Origin: Lentzea aerocolonigenes
GTDB lineage: Bacteria; Actinomycetota; Actinomycetes; Mycobacteriales; Pseudonocardiaceae
DNA length: 64,000 nucleotides
Assembly (NCBI RefSeq): GCF_000974445.1
Contig: NZ_BBOJ01000001.1
Location: 372,001-436,000 of the forward strand
Reading direction: 5' to 3'
This document shows, piece after piece, positions 31,034-38,561 of this stretch. The translations under genes and the position numbers were made by a program. The notes under the pieces are model-generated. The model made no database searches and was not told the origin of the DNA. It worked only from the letters and a program-made list of their open reading frames with translations. Every line of letters begins with the position of its first letter. Within the stretch, counting starts at the first letter, position 1.

Positions 31034-32032
31034 GTGACTCCACCCGAGAACCGCGAAGGTCGGGACGCGGACAAGACCGCGGTGATCACCAAGCCGACTC
31101 CGCAGAAGCCTGCGGAGAAGGCGGACTCGGCCGCGCCGCCGGCCTCGGGTTCCTCGGGTGGGGACAAGACCAAGCCGGTGTCGGCGGAGAAGGCGGCCGA
31201 GGCCGCCGCATCCACCGCGCCTGCCGAGACCCCCGCTGCCGAGAAGAAGACCGAGAAGGTCGAGAAGGTCGCGCCTGCCGCAGCTGCTCCGGCTCCGGCC
31301 GAGCAGAAGACGGTGTCCATCGACACCCCGGCTCCGACGCCCGCACCCGCGGCGACGCCCGCACCCGCGGCCGACGAGCCCGTCGTCGTCTCGACGCCGC
31401 CGCCCTGGCAGCGCGTGACGAACGACACGGAGGCCGGCGAGCAGGACACGGCGGAGGCGCACGTGGCTCCGGCCGCGCCGCCCGTCCCGTCCGCGGCACC
31501 TTCTGAGCCCGCGTTCCCGTCGACCGACCCGGACACCGTCAAGGTGCAGAAGCCCATGGTCACGGGCTCGGCCGTGCCGGTGGGCCTGGGCAGCAGCCGC
31601 ACGTCGGTGAACCTCGGCAACGGCGGCAGCCGTCCCGCCGCGGCCACCCCGTCGGCCCGTCGCCCCGGCCGCGGCCCGCGCCGCGCCTCGCTGCAGGTGA
31701 AGCGCGTCGACCCGTGGTCGGTGCTCAAGCTCGCCCTGGTGCTGGGCGTCGCGCTGTTCTTCGTCTGGCTCGTGGCGGTCGGCGTGCTCTACGGCGTCCT
31801 GCACGGCATGGGTGTCTGGGACAAGATCAACAGCACCGCGAACGACCTGCTCCAGGCCAATGAGCCGGGCGAACCGCTGATCAGCGCCGGCCGCGTTTTC
31901 GGCGTCTCGGCGATCATCGGCGCGGTCAACATCGTGCTCTTCACGGCCCTCGCGACCGTCGGCGCGTTCGTCTACAACGTGTCCGCGGATCTGGCCGGTG
32001 GCTTGGAGTTGACGCTCTCCGAGCGTGAATGA
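31034..32032 (+). CDS. DUF3566 membrane protein (Rv0007-like)
   Basis: 332 residues. The first 225 are disordered and rich in Ala, Pro, Lys and Glu. The C-terminal DUF3566 domain (from RRASLQVKRVDPWSVLK) has two transmembrane helices (LALVLGVALFFVWLVAVGVLYGV broken around GVLYG, and AIIGAVNIVLFTALATVGAFVYN). It is always found directly after gyrA in actinobacteria. Function unknown; the conserved VDPWSVLK segment next to the membrane suggests a scaffold. The GTG at 31034 has GAGAGG 14 nt upstream. No terminator is apparent before the tRNA. Confidence 0.88.
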   Translation: MTPPENREGRDADKTAVITKPTPQKPAEKADSAAPPASGSSGGDKTKPVSAEKAAEAAASTAPAETPAAEKKTEKVEKVAPAAAAPAPAEQKTVSIDTPAPTPAPAATPAPAADEPVVVSTPPPWQRVTNDTEAGEQDTAEAHVAPAAPPVPSAAPSEPAFPSTDPDTVKVQKPMVTGSAVPVGLGSSRTSVNLGNGGSRPAAATPSARRPGRGPRRASLQVKRVDPWSVLKLALVLGVALFFVWLVAVGVLYGVLHGMGVWDKINSTANDLLQANEPGEPLISAGRVFGVSAIIGAVNIVLFTALATVGAFVYNVSADLAGGLELTLSERE

Positions 32033-32105
32033 CCCCCGATTTGGGAGCGGCGAGGACGATCCTGTAAGGTTCTCCTCGTCGCCCCGAGGGGTGACAGTTG
32101 ATCGA

Positions 32106-32179
32106 GGGCCTATAGCTCAGGCGGTTAGAGCGCTTCACTGATAATGAAGAGGTCGGAGGTTCAAGTCCTCCTAGGCCCA
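32106..32179 (+). tRNA. tRNA-Ile (GAT anticodon)
   Basis: A 74-nt cloverleaf. The acceptor GGGCCTA pairs with TAGGCCC (32172-32178), with discriminator A. The anticodon stem CTTCA/TGAAG holds the loop CTGATAA, giving anticodon GAT. The T-arm GGAGG-TTCAAGT-CCTCC is intact. The CCA end is not encoded. tRNA-Ile followed by tRNA-Ala downstream of gyrA is conserved in actinobacteria. Confidence 0.97.
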
Positions 32180-32245
32180 CTCGATTCGCGGGATAGCTAT
32201 GCGAGCGGAATGCGCTCACCGATTGCGAATCATCGTCCTTTTTCT

Positions 32246-32296
32246 CTGGGGGCCAAGCCCCCAGACCCCCTGCCGGGGGCGAGCCCCCGGACCCCC
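32246..32296. repeat. REP-like double hairpin, copy 1
   Basis: Two tandem hairpins: CTGGGGGCCAAGCCCCCAG (32246-32264) and CCGGGGGCGAGCCCCCGG (32273-32290), each followed by ACCCCC. A nearly identical unit is at 32664-32714. It is typical of the extragenic palindromes of high-GC actinomycetes. Confidence 0.8.
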
Positions 32297-32373
32297 ATCA
32301 TCATCGCTCGCACCGGCTCTGCATCGTGTAGCGTGATGGGGTCGTGCGCCAGCAGTCTTGGGAGGGATTCGAA

Positions 32374-32496
32374 GTGGCTAAGAAGATCATCGCACTCGTC
32401 GTGGTTGCCGGTGCGGTCCTGTTCTTCGTGAAGCGCAGCCGTTCGGCCAAGGCCGATGCGGACCTGTGGCGCGAGGCCACCGCCCCCACCGACTGA
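32374..32496 (+). CDS. DLW-39 family small membrane protein
   Basis: Only 40 residues: a hydrophobic helix (KKIIALVVVAGAVLFFVK) and the C-terminal signature ADADLWREATAPTD that names the family. It lies between tRNA-Ile and tRNA-Ala, the place where this family is normally found. GGGAGG is 7 nt before the GTG at 32374. Its function is not known; it is probably a single-pass membrane peptide with a short cytoplasmic tail. It is short enough to be missed by gene callers. Confidence 0.88.
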   Translation: MAKKIIALVVVAGAVLFFVKRSRSAKADADLWREATAPTD

Positions 32497-32527
32497 TCTC
32501 GCGGGCGGCTTGCCGCCCCGGATCTTC

Positions 32528-32600
32528 GGGGACGTAGCTCAATTGGCAGAGCACCGCCTTTGCAAGGCGGGGGTTAGGGGTTCGATTCCCCTCGTCTCCA
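32528..32600 (+). tRNA. tRNA-Ala (TGC anticodon)
   Basis: A 73-nt cloverleaf. The acceptor GGGGACG pairs with CGTCTCC with one G-U pair; the discriminator is A. The anticodon loop TTTGCAA sits in the CCGCC/GGCGG stem, giving TGC. The T-arm AGGGG-TTCGATT-CCCCT is intact. Confidence 0.97.
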
Positions 32601-32608
32601 TTCGAACC

Positions 32609-32663
32609 TCGGGCCGAGGAGTGTCTGCGGAAAGCGCAGACACTCCTCGGCCCGAAGTGTTTT
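32609..32663 (+). terminator. 21-bp-stem terminator after tRNA-Ala
   Basis: A perfect 21-bp stem (32609-32629 with 32635-32655) with a GAAAG loop, followed by TTTT at 32660-32663. It begins 9 bp after tRNA-Ala and touches the second REP-like unit. Confidence 0.88.
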
Positions 32664-32714
32664 CTGGGGGCCGAGCCCCCAGACCCCACGCCGGGGGCAA
32701 GCCCCCGGACCCCC
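32664..32714. repeat. REP-like double hairpin, copy 2
   Basis: CTGGGGGCCGAGCCCCCAG (32664-32682) and CCGGGGGCAAGCCCCCGG (32691-32708) with the same spacers as copy 1. Differences from copy 1 fall mainly in loops and spacer. Confidence 0.8.
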
Positions 32715-32799
32715 GGCCGCCTCGCCTTCGGCTTCGGCAGGCCCTATCCATGAGCTCTGCCGATCTGGCGTTCAGCTCTTGGGCGTTGCTCCTTGGGGG

Positions 32800-33192
32800 T
32801 CACACGTTGGTTAGTGACTTCTTTCCTGACTTGCGGAGTTGGTCGACGCTCCAGGCGCCGGCGCCTGTGAACACCAGCAGCAGGAACGCCCACGAGTAGA
32901 CGGCCGCCAGCTCGCCGCCGTTCTGGATGGGCAGCAGGCCGCGCGGCTGGTGCACCACGAAGTAGGCGTAAGCCATGGCGCCGGAACTGATCAGTGCGGC
33001 CCACCTCGTCCACAGTCCGATCAGGACCAGGGCGCCGCCGATCAGCTCGATGAGACTGGCAGGGCCCGCGGGCCAGGCGAGCAGGGAGCCTCCCTTGAGG
33101 ATCTTCTGGACTCCGTGGATCAGGAAGAAGAGGCCGATTACGATCCGGAACAGGGCCAAGGCCTGGTCACGTCTTTGCTCCAGAAACTGCAT
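32800..33192 (-). CDS. DoxX family membrane protein
   Basis: 130 residues with four predicted helices and the DoxX pattern: ALFRIVIGLFFLIHGVQKIL near the start, LIELIGGALVLIGLWTRWAAL, then AYAYFVVHQPRGLLPIQNGGELA and a last helix. Some DoxX proteins act with thiol or sulfite oxidoreductases; the substrate of this one is not known. The ATG at 33192 (MQFLEQRRD) has AAGGA upstream and fits the family N-terminus; a longer frame to 33237 is less likely. It is a single gene divergent from the lipoprotein gene. Confidence 0.85.
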   Translation of the reverse strand: MQFLEQRRDQALALFRIVIGLFFLIHGVQKILKGGSLLAWPAGPASLIELIGGALVLIGLWTRWAALISSGAMAYAYFVVHQPRGLLPIQNGGELAAVYSWAFLLLVFTGAGAWSVDQLRKSGKKSLTNV

Positions 33193-33286
33193 GGCGAGTG
33201 GTCCTTCCGGGCAGGGCGAAAGAAGTTGAACGATCATCTACTCTGCCGGTTGGAAGGCTTTCGTGGTCTGGTTGACTGTTGCTCCT

Positions 33287-33820
33287 ATGAAACGCGCACT
33301 GTTGCTGCCCTTGCTCGGTGTACTCGCCGCGTGCGGTACGGAGGTCGTTCAGAGCTCGCCGGTTCCCGCGCCTCAGAGCGAGCAGGCAACCGCTACGACC
33401 AGCGCCGCTCCGACCGTGCCGGCCGCGCCGCAGCCCGCGAAGGACGGTGCCTGTCCGTACCTCGCGACGGCGTTCGTGGCCGAGGCCAACGGTCAGCGTG
33501 TTCCGAAGGTGAAACTGTCAACGGACGAACCGCACCCGGCGTGCTTCTTCTACGCCAACGCGACCGAGATCCAGTTGAGCGTTCGTGTCTACGTCGGTGA
33601 CGAGCGGGTCGCGAAGCTGATCGTGAACGAGGCGGCACCGGACGGGTCGCAGCCTGCGAGCTCGCCTGCCGGATGGACCGGAGGGTACGTCAGCAACGAC
33701 ACCGGTGTCGTGTACGCCGTCTCAAAGGGCACTGCCGCCGTGGTCGTGACGAGCAACCAGAAGCAGTCGATCAAGGCTCGCCGCATCGCGGACGAGGCGA
33801 TCAAGGGCCTCAAGCTCTGA
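33287..33820 (+). CDS. Putative lipoprotein, possibly DUF2020
   Basis: 177 residues. The signal sequence MKRALLLPLLGVLAAC ends in the lipobox LAAC, so Cys16 should be lipidated and the protein anchored outside the membrane. A Ser/Thr/Pro-rich tether precedes a compact domain with two cysteines (GACPYLATAFV and HPACFFYANA). The CPYL...ACFFY pattern and the C-terminal KARRIADEAIKGLKL recall DUF2020 lipoproteins of actinobacteria; this assignment is from memory and tentative. The ATG at 33287 directly precedes the basic n-region. Function unknown. Confidence 0.75.
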   Translation: MKRALLLPLLGVLAACGTEVVQSSPVPAPQSEQATATTSAAPTVPAAPQPAKDGACPYLATAFVAEANGQRVPKVKLSTDEPHPACFFYANATEIQLSVRVYVGDERVAKLIVNEAAPDGSQPASSPAGWTGGYVSNDTGVVYAVSKGTAAVVVTSNQKQSIKARRIADEAIKGLKL

Positions 33821-33828
33821 AGACGCGC

Positions 33829-33864
33829 GAACGGGTGGTCTTCCAGCCGGAAGACCACCCGTTC
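33829..33864. terminator. Bidirectional hairpin between convergent genes
   Basis: A perfect 16-bp stem (33829-33844 with 33849-33864) and an AGCC loop, between the lipoprotein gene and the minus-strand coiled-coil gene. It lacks long T-runs. Confidence 0.75.
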
Positions 33865-33878
33865 TGCTGTTTCTGGAC

Positions 33879-34445
33879 CTACTTGACGGGTTCCTTCTGG
33901 GTCGGCACCTGCCCGTTGAGAACCGGCTCCGGCAGCGGGGCCTGCTCCTCGTCCTGCAGGTGGACCTCTTCCGGCCTGCGCGTCAACGCGACGTAGCCGG
34001 CCACCGCGGCCGCGATCAGGAGACCGACGACCCACGGCCACTTGCGGCTCTTCGGCGCGTCGGCACCGAGCTTGCCCGCGGCCTTGCGGATCTCCTTGGC
34101 ACGCGACTTCGCGTCCTTGCGCGCGTGCTTGGCGGCCTTGCGAACTTCCTTGCGTACTTCTTCGGCCTTGCTCATGAGCTCAGCGCGCGTCTTCGCGCTC
34201 TTCTTGGCGAGGCGCTTGCGGGAGCGGCGGGTCTGCTTCTCCCAGTCCTCGGCCTTGCCCATGAGCGTGTCTGCCCGCTCGACGAGCGCGCCGCGAACCT
34301 GGTCAGCCGTGATGCCACGCTCGGCGAGCTTCACCTCAGCGGCGTGACCAGCGCGAACGACACCCTGACGCGCGGCCTTCAGACCGGTGCCGACAGCCTT
34401 GCCAACGGACTCGCCGGCACGGGTCATGACGTCCACCTCGTCCAT
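33879..34445 (-). CDS. Lys/Arg-rich coiled-coil protein with one membrane helix
   Basis: About 188 residues. Residues about 1-125 are charged and helical, rich in Lys, Arg, Glu and Ala (RAELMSKAEEVRKEVRKAAK), and probably form a coiled coil or bind nucleic acid or acidic lipid. One transmembrane helix follows (WPWVVGLLIAAAVAGYVAL), and a short acidic tail. The start is uncertain: ATG 34445 has GTGGAG 6 nt upstream; ATG 34427 (MTRAGESVGKA) and ATG 34493 are alternatives. It occupies the place of the small membrane protein Rv0008c, just before ppiA. Function unknown. Confidence 0.72.
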   Translation of the reverse strand: MDEVDVMTRAGESVGKAVGTGLKAARQGVVRAGHAAEVKLAERGITADQVRGALVERADTLMGKAEDWEKQTRRSRKRLAKKSAKTRAELMSKAEEVRKEVRKAAKHARKDAKSRAKEIRKAAGKLGADAPKSRKWPWVVGLLIAAAVAGYVALTRRPEEVHLQDEEQAPLPEPVLNGQVPTQKEPVK

Positions 34446-34537
34446 TCTGTGCTCCACACGTTGTCGTCCGGTTATGTGCTGCAAGTACCCCATGGTGCCC
34501 CTTTCTGAACATCCCCGCCCGTGGATGGCACGATGGG

Positions 34538-35089
34538 GTGGTGGCTGACAGCAACGAATCCTTCGTCGGGACCAAGGTGACGGCGACCCTGCACACCACG
34601 CAGGGCGACATCCGTCTCAACCTGTTCCCCGACCACGCCCCCAAGACGGTGGCGAACTTCGTCGGGCTCGCCGAGGGCACGAAGAACTACACCGAGGCGA
34701 ACGCGAGTGGCACGAACTCGGGCCCGTTCTACGACGGCACCCTGTTCCACCGCGTCATCGCGGGCTTCATGCTCCAGACCGGTGACCCGACCGGCACCGG
34801 CCGCGGTGGCCCCGGCTACCGCTTCCAGGACGAGTTCACCTCTGACCTGCAGTTCAACAAGCCCTACATCCTCGCGATGGCGAACGCCGGGCCGAACACC
34901 AACGGCTCGCAGTTCTTCATCACCGTGGCGCCGACGACGTGGCTGAACTTCAAGCACACGATCTTCGGTGAGGTCGCGGACCAGGAGTCGCGCGACGTCG
35001 TCGACGCGATCGGCAACACCTCGACCGGCGCGGGCGACCGTCCCGTGAACGACATCAAGATCGAGCGGATCACGATCGAACGCGCGTGA
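34538..35089 (+). CDS. ppiA: Peptidyl-prolyl cis-trans isomerase, cyclophilin type
   Basis: 183 residues of a cytoplasmic cyclophilin that accelerates proline isomerisation. Motifs include the catalytic arginine in LFHRVIAGFMLQTGDPTG, the MANAGPNTNGSQFFIT signature and WLNFKHTIFGEV. It corresponds to Rv0009 by position. Two adjacent GTG codons (34538 and 34541) are both possible starts. The rhomboid gene overlaps its stop by 4 bp, so the two are coupled. Confidence 0.95.
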   Translation: MVADSNESFVGTKVTATLHTTQGDIRLNLFPDHAPKTVANFVGLAEGTKNYTEANASGTNSGPFYDGTLFHRVIAGFMLQTGDPTGTGRGGPGYRFQDEFTSDLQFNKPYILAMANAGPNTNGSQFFITVAPTTWLNFKHTIFGEVADQESRDVVDAIGNTSTGAGDRPVNDIKIERITIERA

Positions 35090-35976
35090 GCGACGCCCTC
35101 GTGCCACCGGACGGGCCGATCGGAGCGGAGCCGGAAACCCCGGTCTGCGCACGTCATTCCGATCGGCCCACCCGGCTGCGCTGCACCAGGTGCGACCGTC
35201 CGGCCTGCCCGGACTGTCTGCGCGACGCCGCGGTCGGCTCGCAATGCGTCGACTGCGTGAACGAGGGCAAGCGCACGGTCCGGCGCGCGCGCACGATGGC
35301 CGGCGCGGAGCAGTCGGAGGGGCGTCTGGTCGTCACGCCGGTGATGATCGCGTTGAACGTGATCGCGTACCTGGTGACCGTGGTGCAGTCCGGCAGCCTG
35401 TTCACCAACCAGACCTCGGCGGTCTTCCAGGCGACCGTGCTGGATCCCGTGCTCGCCGCGAACGGCGAGTGGTGGCGGATCCTCACGTCCGGCTTCATGC
35501 ACTACGGGCTCTGGCACCTGGTGCTCAACATGGGCGTCCTCTACATCGCCGGGTACCACGTCGAGCCGGAGCTGGGCAGGCTGCGGTTCAGCGTCGTGTA
35601 CTTCCTGGCGCTGCTCGGAGGCAACGCGGCCGCGTTCTACTTCGGCGGCGTGTGCGACCGTCTGGCCGGCGCGTCCGGCGCGGTGTTCGGCATCATGGGC
35701 GCGCTGCTCGTGGTGTGGCGCCGCAAGAAGCGCGACATCTCCACGGTCGTCGTGATCGTCGTGATCAACCTCGTGTCGAACCTCTTCACCGACGCCTCAC
35801 TGCTCGGGCACCTCGGTGGGGTCGTGGTCGGCGGACTGGTGACGCTCGCGATGGTCAAGGCGCCCCGCGAGAACCGCAACCTCTACCAGATCGCTGCGGT
35901 GGTGGCGGCGCTCGTGCTGATCGGTGGCATGTTCGCGTTGCACGCGAACGGCCTCATGAACGTCGTCTGCGTCTAA
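35086..35976 (+). CDS. Rhomboid family intramembrane serine protease with N-terminal zinc-finger-like domain
   Basis: 296 residues. The N-terminal part (about 20-60) has a B-box/zinc-ribbon-like set of ligands, CARHSDRPTRLRCTRC then CPDC and CVDC. Six or so membrane helices follow. Catalytic candidates are the serine in GASGAVFGIMGAL and the histidine in LGHLGGVVVGGL, with the N-terminal rhomboid motif HYGLWHLVLNMGVLY. It should cleave transmembrane substrates. GTG 35086 lies in a GTGA overlap with ppiA. The next gene converges 1 bp later. Confidence 0.92.
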   Translation: MSDALVPPDGPIGAEPETPVCARHSDRPTRLRCTRCDRPACPDCLRDAAVGSQCVDCVNEGKRTVRRARTMAGAEQSEGRLVVTPVMIALNVIAYLVTVVQSGSLFTNQTSAVFQATVLDPVLAANGEWWRILTSGFMHYGLWHLVLNMGVLYIAGYHVEPELGRLRFSVVYFLALLGGNAAAFYFGGVCDRLAGASGAVFGIMGALLVVWRRKKRDISTVVVIVVINLVSNLFTDASLLGHLGGVVVGGLVTLAMVKAPRENRNLYQIAAVVAALVLIGGMFALHANGLMNVVCV

Positions 35977-35977
35977 T

Positions 35978-36373
35978 TCACGGCCGCAGTGCGTGCAGCA
36001 CGCCGGCGACTTCTTCCGGGTCGGCGCCGAGGTCCAGTTTCGTGAGCACCACGAGACGGTCGTCGGCGTCGAGTTCCAATGTCTGCTGTTCCCTGCCGAG
36101 GCGCCGGGTGGTCTGCAGCTTGACCTTCACCTCGTGCCACGGCAGCAGCGTCGTGCTCGCGAGCCCGCGCACGGCGAGCCCGTTCACGTCCGCGGTGAGC
36201 CGCGGGCGAGCGATCGTCGCGAACGCCGCGAGGTAGCTGACCAGCAACGTTGCCAGTCCGACGAGGAGACGGCCCCCGTTGTCGTCAGCGAGGAACGTCG
36301 CGACGGCGAGCAGGAGGGCGAGCGCCCACGCGGCGGCGACGAGCGGGGCGGGAGTCGACCAGGTGCGAGTCAC
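35978..36373 (-). CDS. PH-domain membrane protein (Rv0010c-like)
   Basis: 131 residues. Two transmembrane helices (LVAAAWALALLLAVATFLA and LLVGLATLLVSYLAAFATIA) precede a bacterial PH-like domain (RLTADVNGLAVRGLASTTLLPWHEVKVKLQ). The pattern matches the low-molecular-weight PH-domain antigens next to crgA in mycobacteria. The GTG at 36373 (MTRTWSTP) is favoured over the longer frame to 36445, because that would translate through two DnaA boxes. Function unknown. Confidence 0.82.
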   Translation of the reverse strand: MTRTWSTPAPLVAAAWALALLLAVATFLADDNGGRLLVGLATLLVSYLAAFATIARPRLTADVNGLAVRGLASTTLLPWHEVKVKLQTTRRLGREQQTLELDADDRLVVLTKLDLGADPEEVAGVLHALRP

Positions 36374-36396
36374 ACCGTCGAGTGTCCCGCATGAAA

Positions 36397-36479
36397 TGTG
36401 GACAACTGAACGGGTCCGCATGAGGGGAAACCGACGCTTGTGCAATTTCGCGCAAAGTTGTCCACAGGACTTGTCCCCA
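36397..36479. promoter_or_regulatory. DnaA-box cluster upstream of the PH-domain gene
   Basis: Two perfect TTGTCCACA boxes, one on the minus strand (36397-36405) and one on the plus strand (36458-36466), and TTGTCCCCA at 36471-36479. They lie about 14 kb from oriC in the 246-bp gap between the PH-domain gene and crgA. Confidence 0.75.
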
Positions 36480-36547
36480 ATGGGGATGACTTACAGCCGT
36501 GTGCTTCGGTGACGCTCGGATGAACCAGGTGAACTCGGTCGAAACAA

Positions 36548-36582
36548 AGGTCGGCCCGGACGTGTGACGTCCGGGCCGACCT
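36548..36582 (-). terminator. Terminator after crgA
   Basis: A perfect 16-bp stem (36548-36563 with 36567-36582) with a 3-nt loop. On the minus strand it is followed by TTGTTTC. It ends crgA transcription before the DnaA-box cluster. Confidence 0.82.
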
Positions 36583-36619
36583 CTACGAACAGTGAGCTGA
36601 TGAGCCTCGTGCGTGGCTG

Positions 36620-36886
36620 CTACCGCCAGCGCATCGTCATGAGCAGGCCGATGATCATCAGCGCGAAGCCGATGGCGAAGTTCCACGCGCCCAGCTCGAG
36701 CATGAACGGGATCTTCTCGGCCGCGATGTAGTTGACGACCAGCCACGCGAGACCGAGCAGCATGAAGCCGAGCATCACAACGACGTAGACCGGGTGAGAC
36801 GGCCCCGCTGCCTTGACCTTGACCGGCGTGCGGCGGTCAGTGGGTGCGGTGTAGACCGCCTTCTTCCGGACCTTCGACTTGGGCAT
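36620..36886 (-). CDS. crgA: Cell division protein CrgA
   Basis: 88 residues with the usual CrgA architecture: a basic N-terminus ([12 protein letters not shown]), then two transmembrane helices ([21 protein letters not shown] and [19 protein letters not shown]) and the C-terminal MRWR. CrgA coordinates Z-ring dynamics and septal peptidoglycan synthesis in Streptomyces and mycobacteria, and binds FtsZ, FtsI and Wag31 there. The ATG is at 36886. It is a single-gene transcript, divergent from the sortase gene. Confidence 0.95.
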   Translation of the reverse strand: MPKSKVRKKAVYTAPTDRRTPVKVKAAGPSHPVYVVVMLGFMLLGLAWLVVNYIAAEKIPFMLELGAWNFAIGFALMIIGLLMTMRWR

Positions 36887-37031
36887 GCTGTCCTCGCCTG
36901 ACGTGGATATCCGTGAGTGACGCTAGTTTACGTGCACTACTCGGGAGACACGTTAACGTAGCGAAGGTGGTCAGCGAACCACCTGGAAGACGCAGTTGTT
37001 TTCAGTTCACAGTCCGCGCGGAGGTTCTCAG

Positions 37032-38264
37032 GTGAACTCGGGACCGCAGCAGCCGCCTCCACGGCGTCCTGCACCCCGTCGTGACGACCTGCAGCACGTG
37101 CGGGCCACCCCGTCGCCGCGCCCGTTGCCTCCGCCCGACGCGACCCAGTTCACCAGCGCATTCTCCGGCAGTCTGCCCCCGGCAGGTGCCCCGCCGCGCC
37201 GTCCACAAGGCCCGCCGCCGCAGGCCACCGGCACGCCCGCACGCGGAATGCCGCCCCAGGGCATGCCTCCTCGCGGAACCCCTCCCAGGGGGATGCCGGG
37301 CCAGGGGATGCCGCCTCGGGGAATGCCGCCTCGTCCTCGCCCGGTCGATCCGCCCACCGAGGTGATCCCGCGCGTTGAGGACGACTACGACGACGAGTAC
37401 TACGACGACGACTATTACGACGAGGACGAGAAAGACGCCCTGCCGCCGGAGAGCCTCGCGCGCAAGACGGTCCGCGGCGTCGGCGAGGCCCTCATCACGA
37501 TGGGCCTGGTCGTGCTCCTGTTCGTCGTCTACGAGGTCTACGTGACCGACCTGCTCTCCGCGGAGAAGCAGCAGGAGGCAACTGCGGCGCTCGACTCCGA
37601 ATGGGGCTCGAACACCGTCACGCCGCCCCCGGCAGATCCGAACCGCCAGTCGAAGCTGAACCTCATCGAGGGCAAGGCCTTCGCGAAGATGTACATCCCG
37701 GTCTTCGGCAACGACTGGAAGTTCTCCGTCGTCGAGGGCACTACCGACAAGCACCTGGAAATCGGTCCGGGCCACTACAAGGACACCGCCCAGCCGGGCG
37801 AGGCGGGCAACTTCGCGATCGCCGGCCACCGCGTCGGCAAGGGTGCCCCGTTCAACGACCTCGACCTGCTCGAGTCCTGCAACGCCGTGGTCGTGCAGAC
37901 CCAGACCCAGTGGTTCGTCTACCGCGTGCTCCCGATGAGCAGCGAGGTGGCGGGCTGGGCCTCGAACCCGAAGGCGAAGCAACCGGCCTGCGCCGGCGTG
38001 GCCCCGCTCTCGACCACCCTCGGCGACGCCTACGCCAAGACCGTGGGCCAGGAGATCGTGCTGCCGACCCAGGGCGAGGTCATCGCCCCGATCCCGCACC
38101 AGACGGCCGCCGCGGTGCCCGCCGACAAGCAGGCCCGGCTGCTCACCCTGACGACCTGCCACCCGCGCTTCTCCGACCGGCAGCGCCTGATCGTGCACGC
38201 CATCGAGACCAAGAGCTACCCGGTGGCCGACGGCTTCGTGCCGCCAGAGATGACGGAGGGCTGA
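37032..38264 (+). CDS. Class E sortase
   Basis: 410 residues. A long cytoplasmic Pro-rich leader has tandem Met/Pro/Arg/Gly units (GMPPRG variants, about residues 68-100) and an acidic DDYDDEYYDDDYYDED patch. One transmembrane helix follows (about 157-176), then the sortase barrel. Catalytic candidates are His in IAGHRVGKG, Cys in LTLTTCHPRFS and Arg in SDRQR. Class E sortases of actinomycetes attach proteins bearing LAXTG signals. The GTG at 37032 follows GGAGG by 7 nt. The stop overlaps the next small gene (TGATG). Confidence 0.93.
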   Translation: MNSGPQQPPPRRPAPRRDDLQHVRATPSPRPLPPPDATQFTSAFSGSLPPAGAPPRRPQGPPPQATGTPARGMPPQGMPPRGTPPRGMPGQGMPPRGMPPRPRPVDPPTEVIPRVEDDYDDEYYDDDYYDEDEKDALPPESLARKTVRGVGEALITMGLVVLLFVVYEVYVTDLLSAEKQQEATAALDSEWGSNTVTPPPADPNRQSKLNLIEGKAFAKMYIPVFGNDWKFSVVEGTTDKHLEIGPGHYKDTAQPGEAGNFAIAGHRVGKGAPFNDLDLLESCNAVVVQTQTQWFVYRVLPMSSEVAGWASNPKAKQPACAGVAPLSTTLGDAYAKTVGQEIVLPTQGEVIAPIPHQTAAAVPADKQARLLTLTTCHPRFSDRQRLIVHAIETKSYPVADGFVPPEMTEG

Positions 38265-38419
38265 TGTACGGCTGGATCTGGCGGCACCTGCCGGGCCCGC
38301 TGTATCTGCGAGTCGTCGAGGCCGTCGTGCTGGTGGTCGGCATCGTCGCCCTGCTGATGTTCGTGGTGTTCCCGTGGGCGGAGCCGAAGCTGCCGTTCAA
38401 CAACGTCACCACCCAGTGA
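38264..38419 (+). CDS. Small single-pass membrane protein coupled to the sortase
   Basis: 51 residues: an aromatic amphipathic start (MYGWIWRHLPGPLYLRV), one transmembrane helix (VVEAVVLVVGIVALLMFVVFPW) and a short C-terminus PKLPFNNVTTQ. The ATG at 38264 shares its A with the sortase stop, so expression should be coupled and a physical association with the sortase is plausible. Its function is not described as far as can be judged from sequence. Confidence 0.85.
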   Translation: MYGWIWRHLPGPLYLRVVEAVVLVVGIVALLMFVVFPWAEPKLPFNNVTTQ

Positions 38420-38510
38420 GCCAGTCGGCGTCGTTCGCCACAGACGGTCGCAAGCGAGCAACACGGCCTGCGCCGGGTTGAGCGCGTGCGTGCCACCGCC
38501 GGCGAAATGG

Positions 38511-38546
38511 TGAAGCCGCCACCGCGCCCACGCGATGGCGGCTTCA
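38511..38546. terminator. Hairpin between the sortase operon and fprA
   Basis: TGAAGCCGCCA (38511-38521) pairs with TGGCGGCTTCA (38536-38546), with an inner CGCG/CGCG helix. The flanking genes converge. Confidence 0.65.
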
Positions 38547-38561
38547 TCGGGGAACGGCCGT

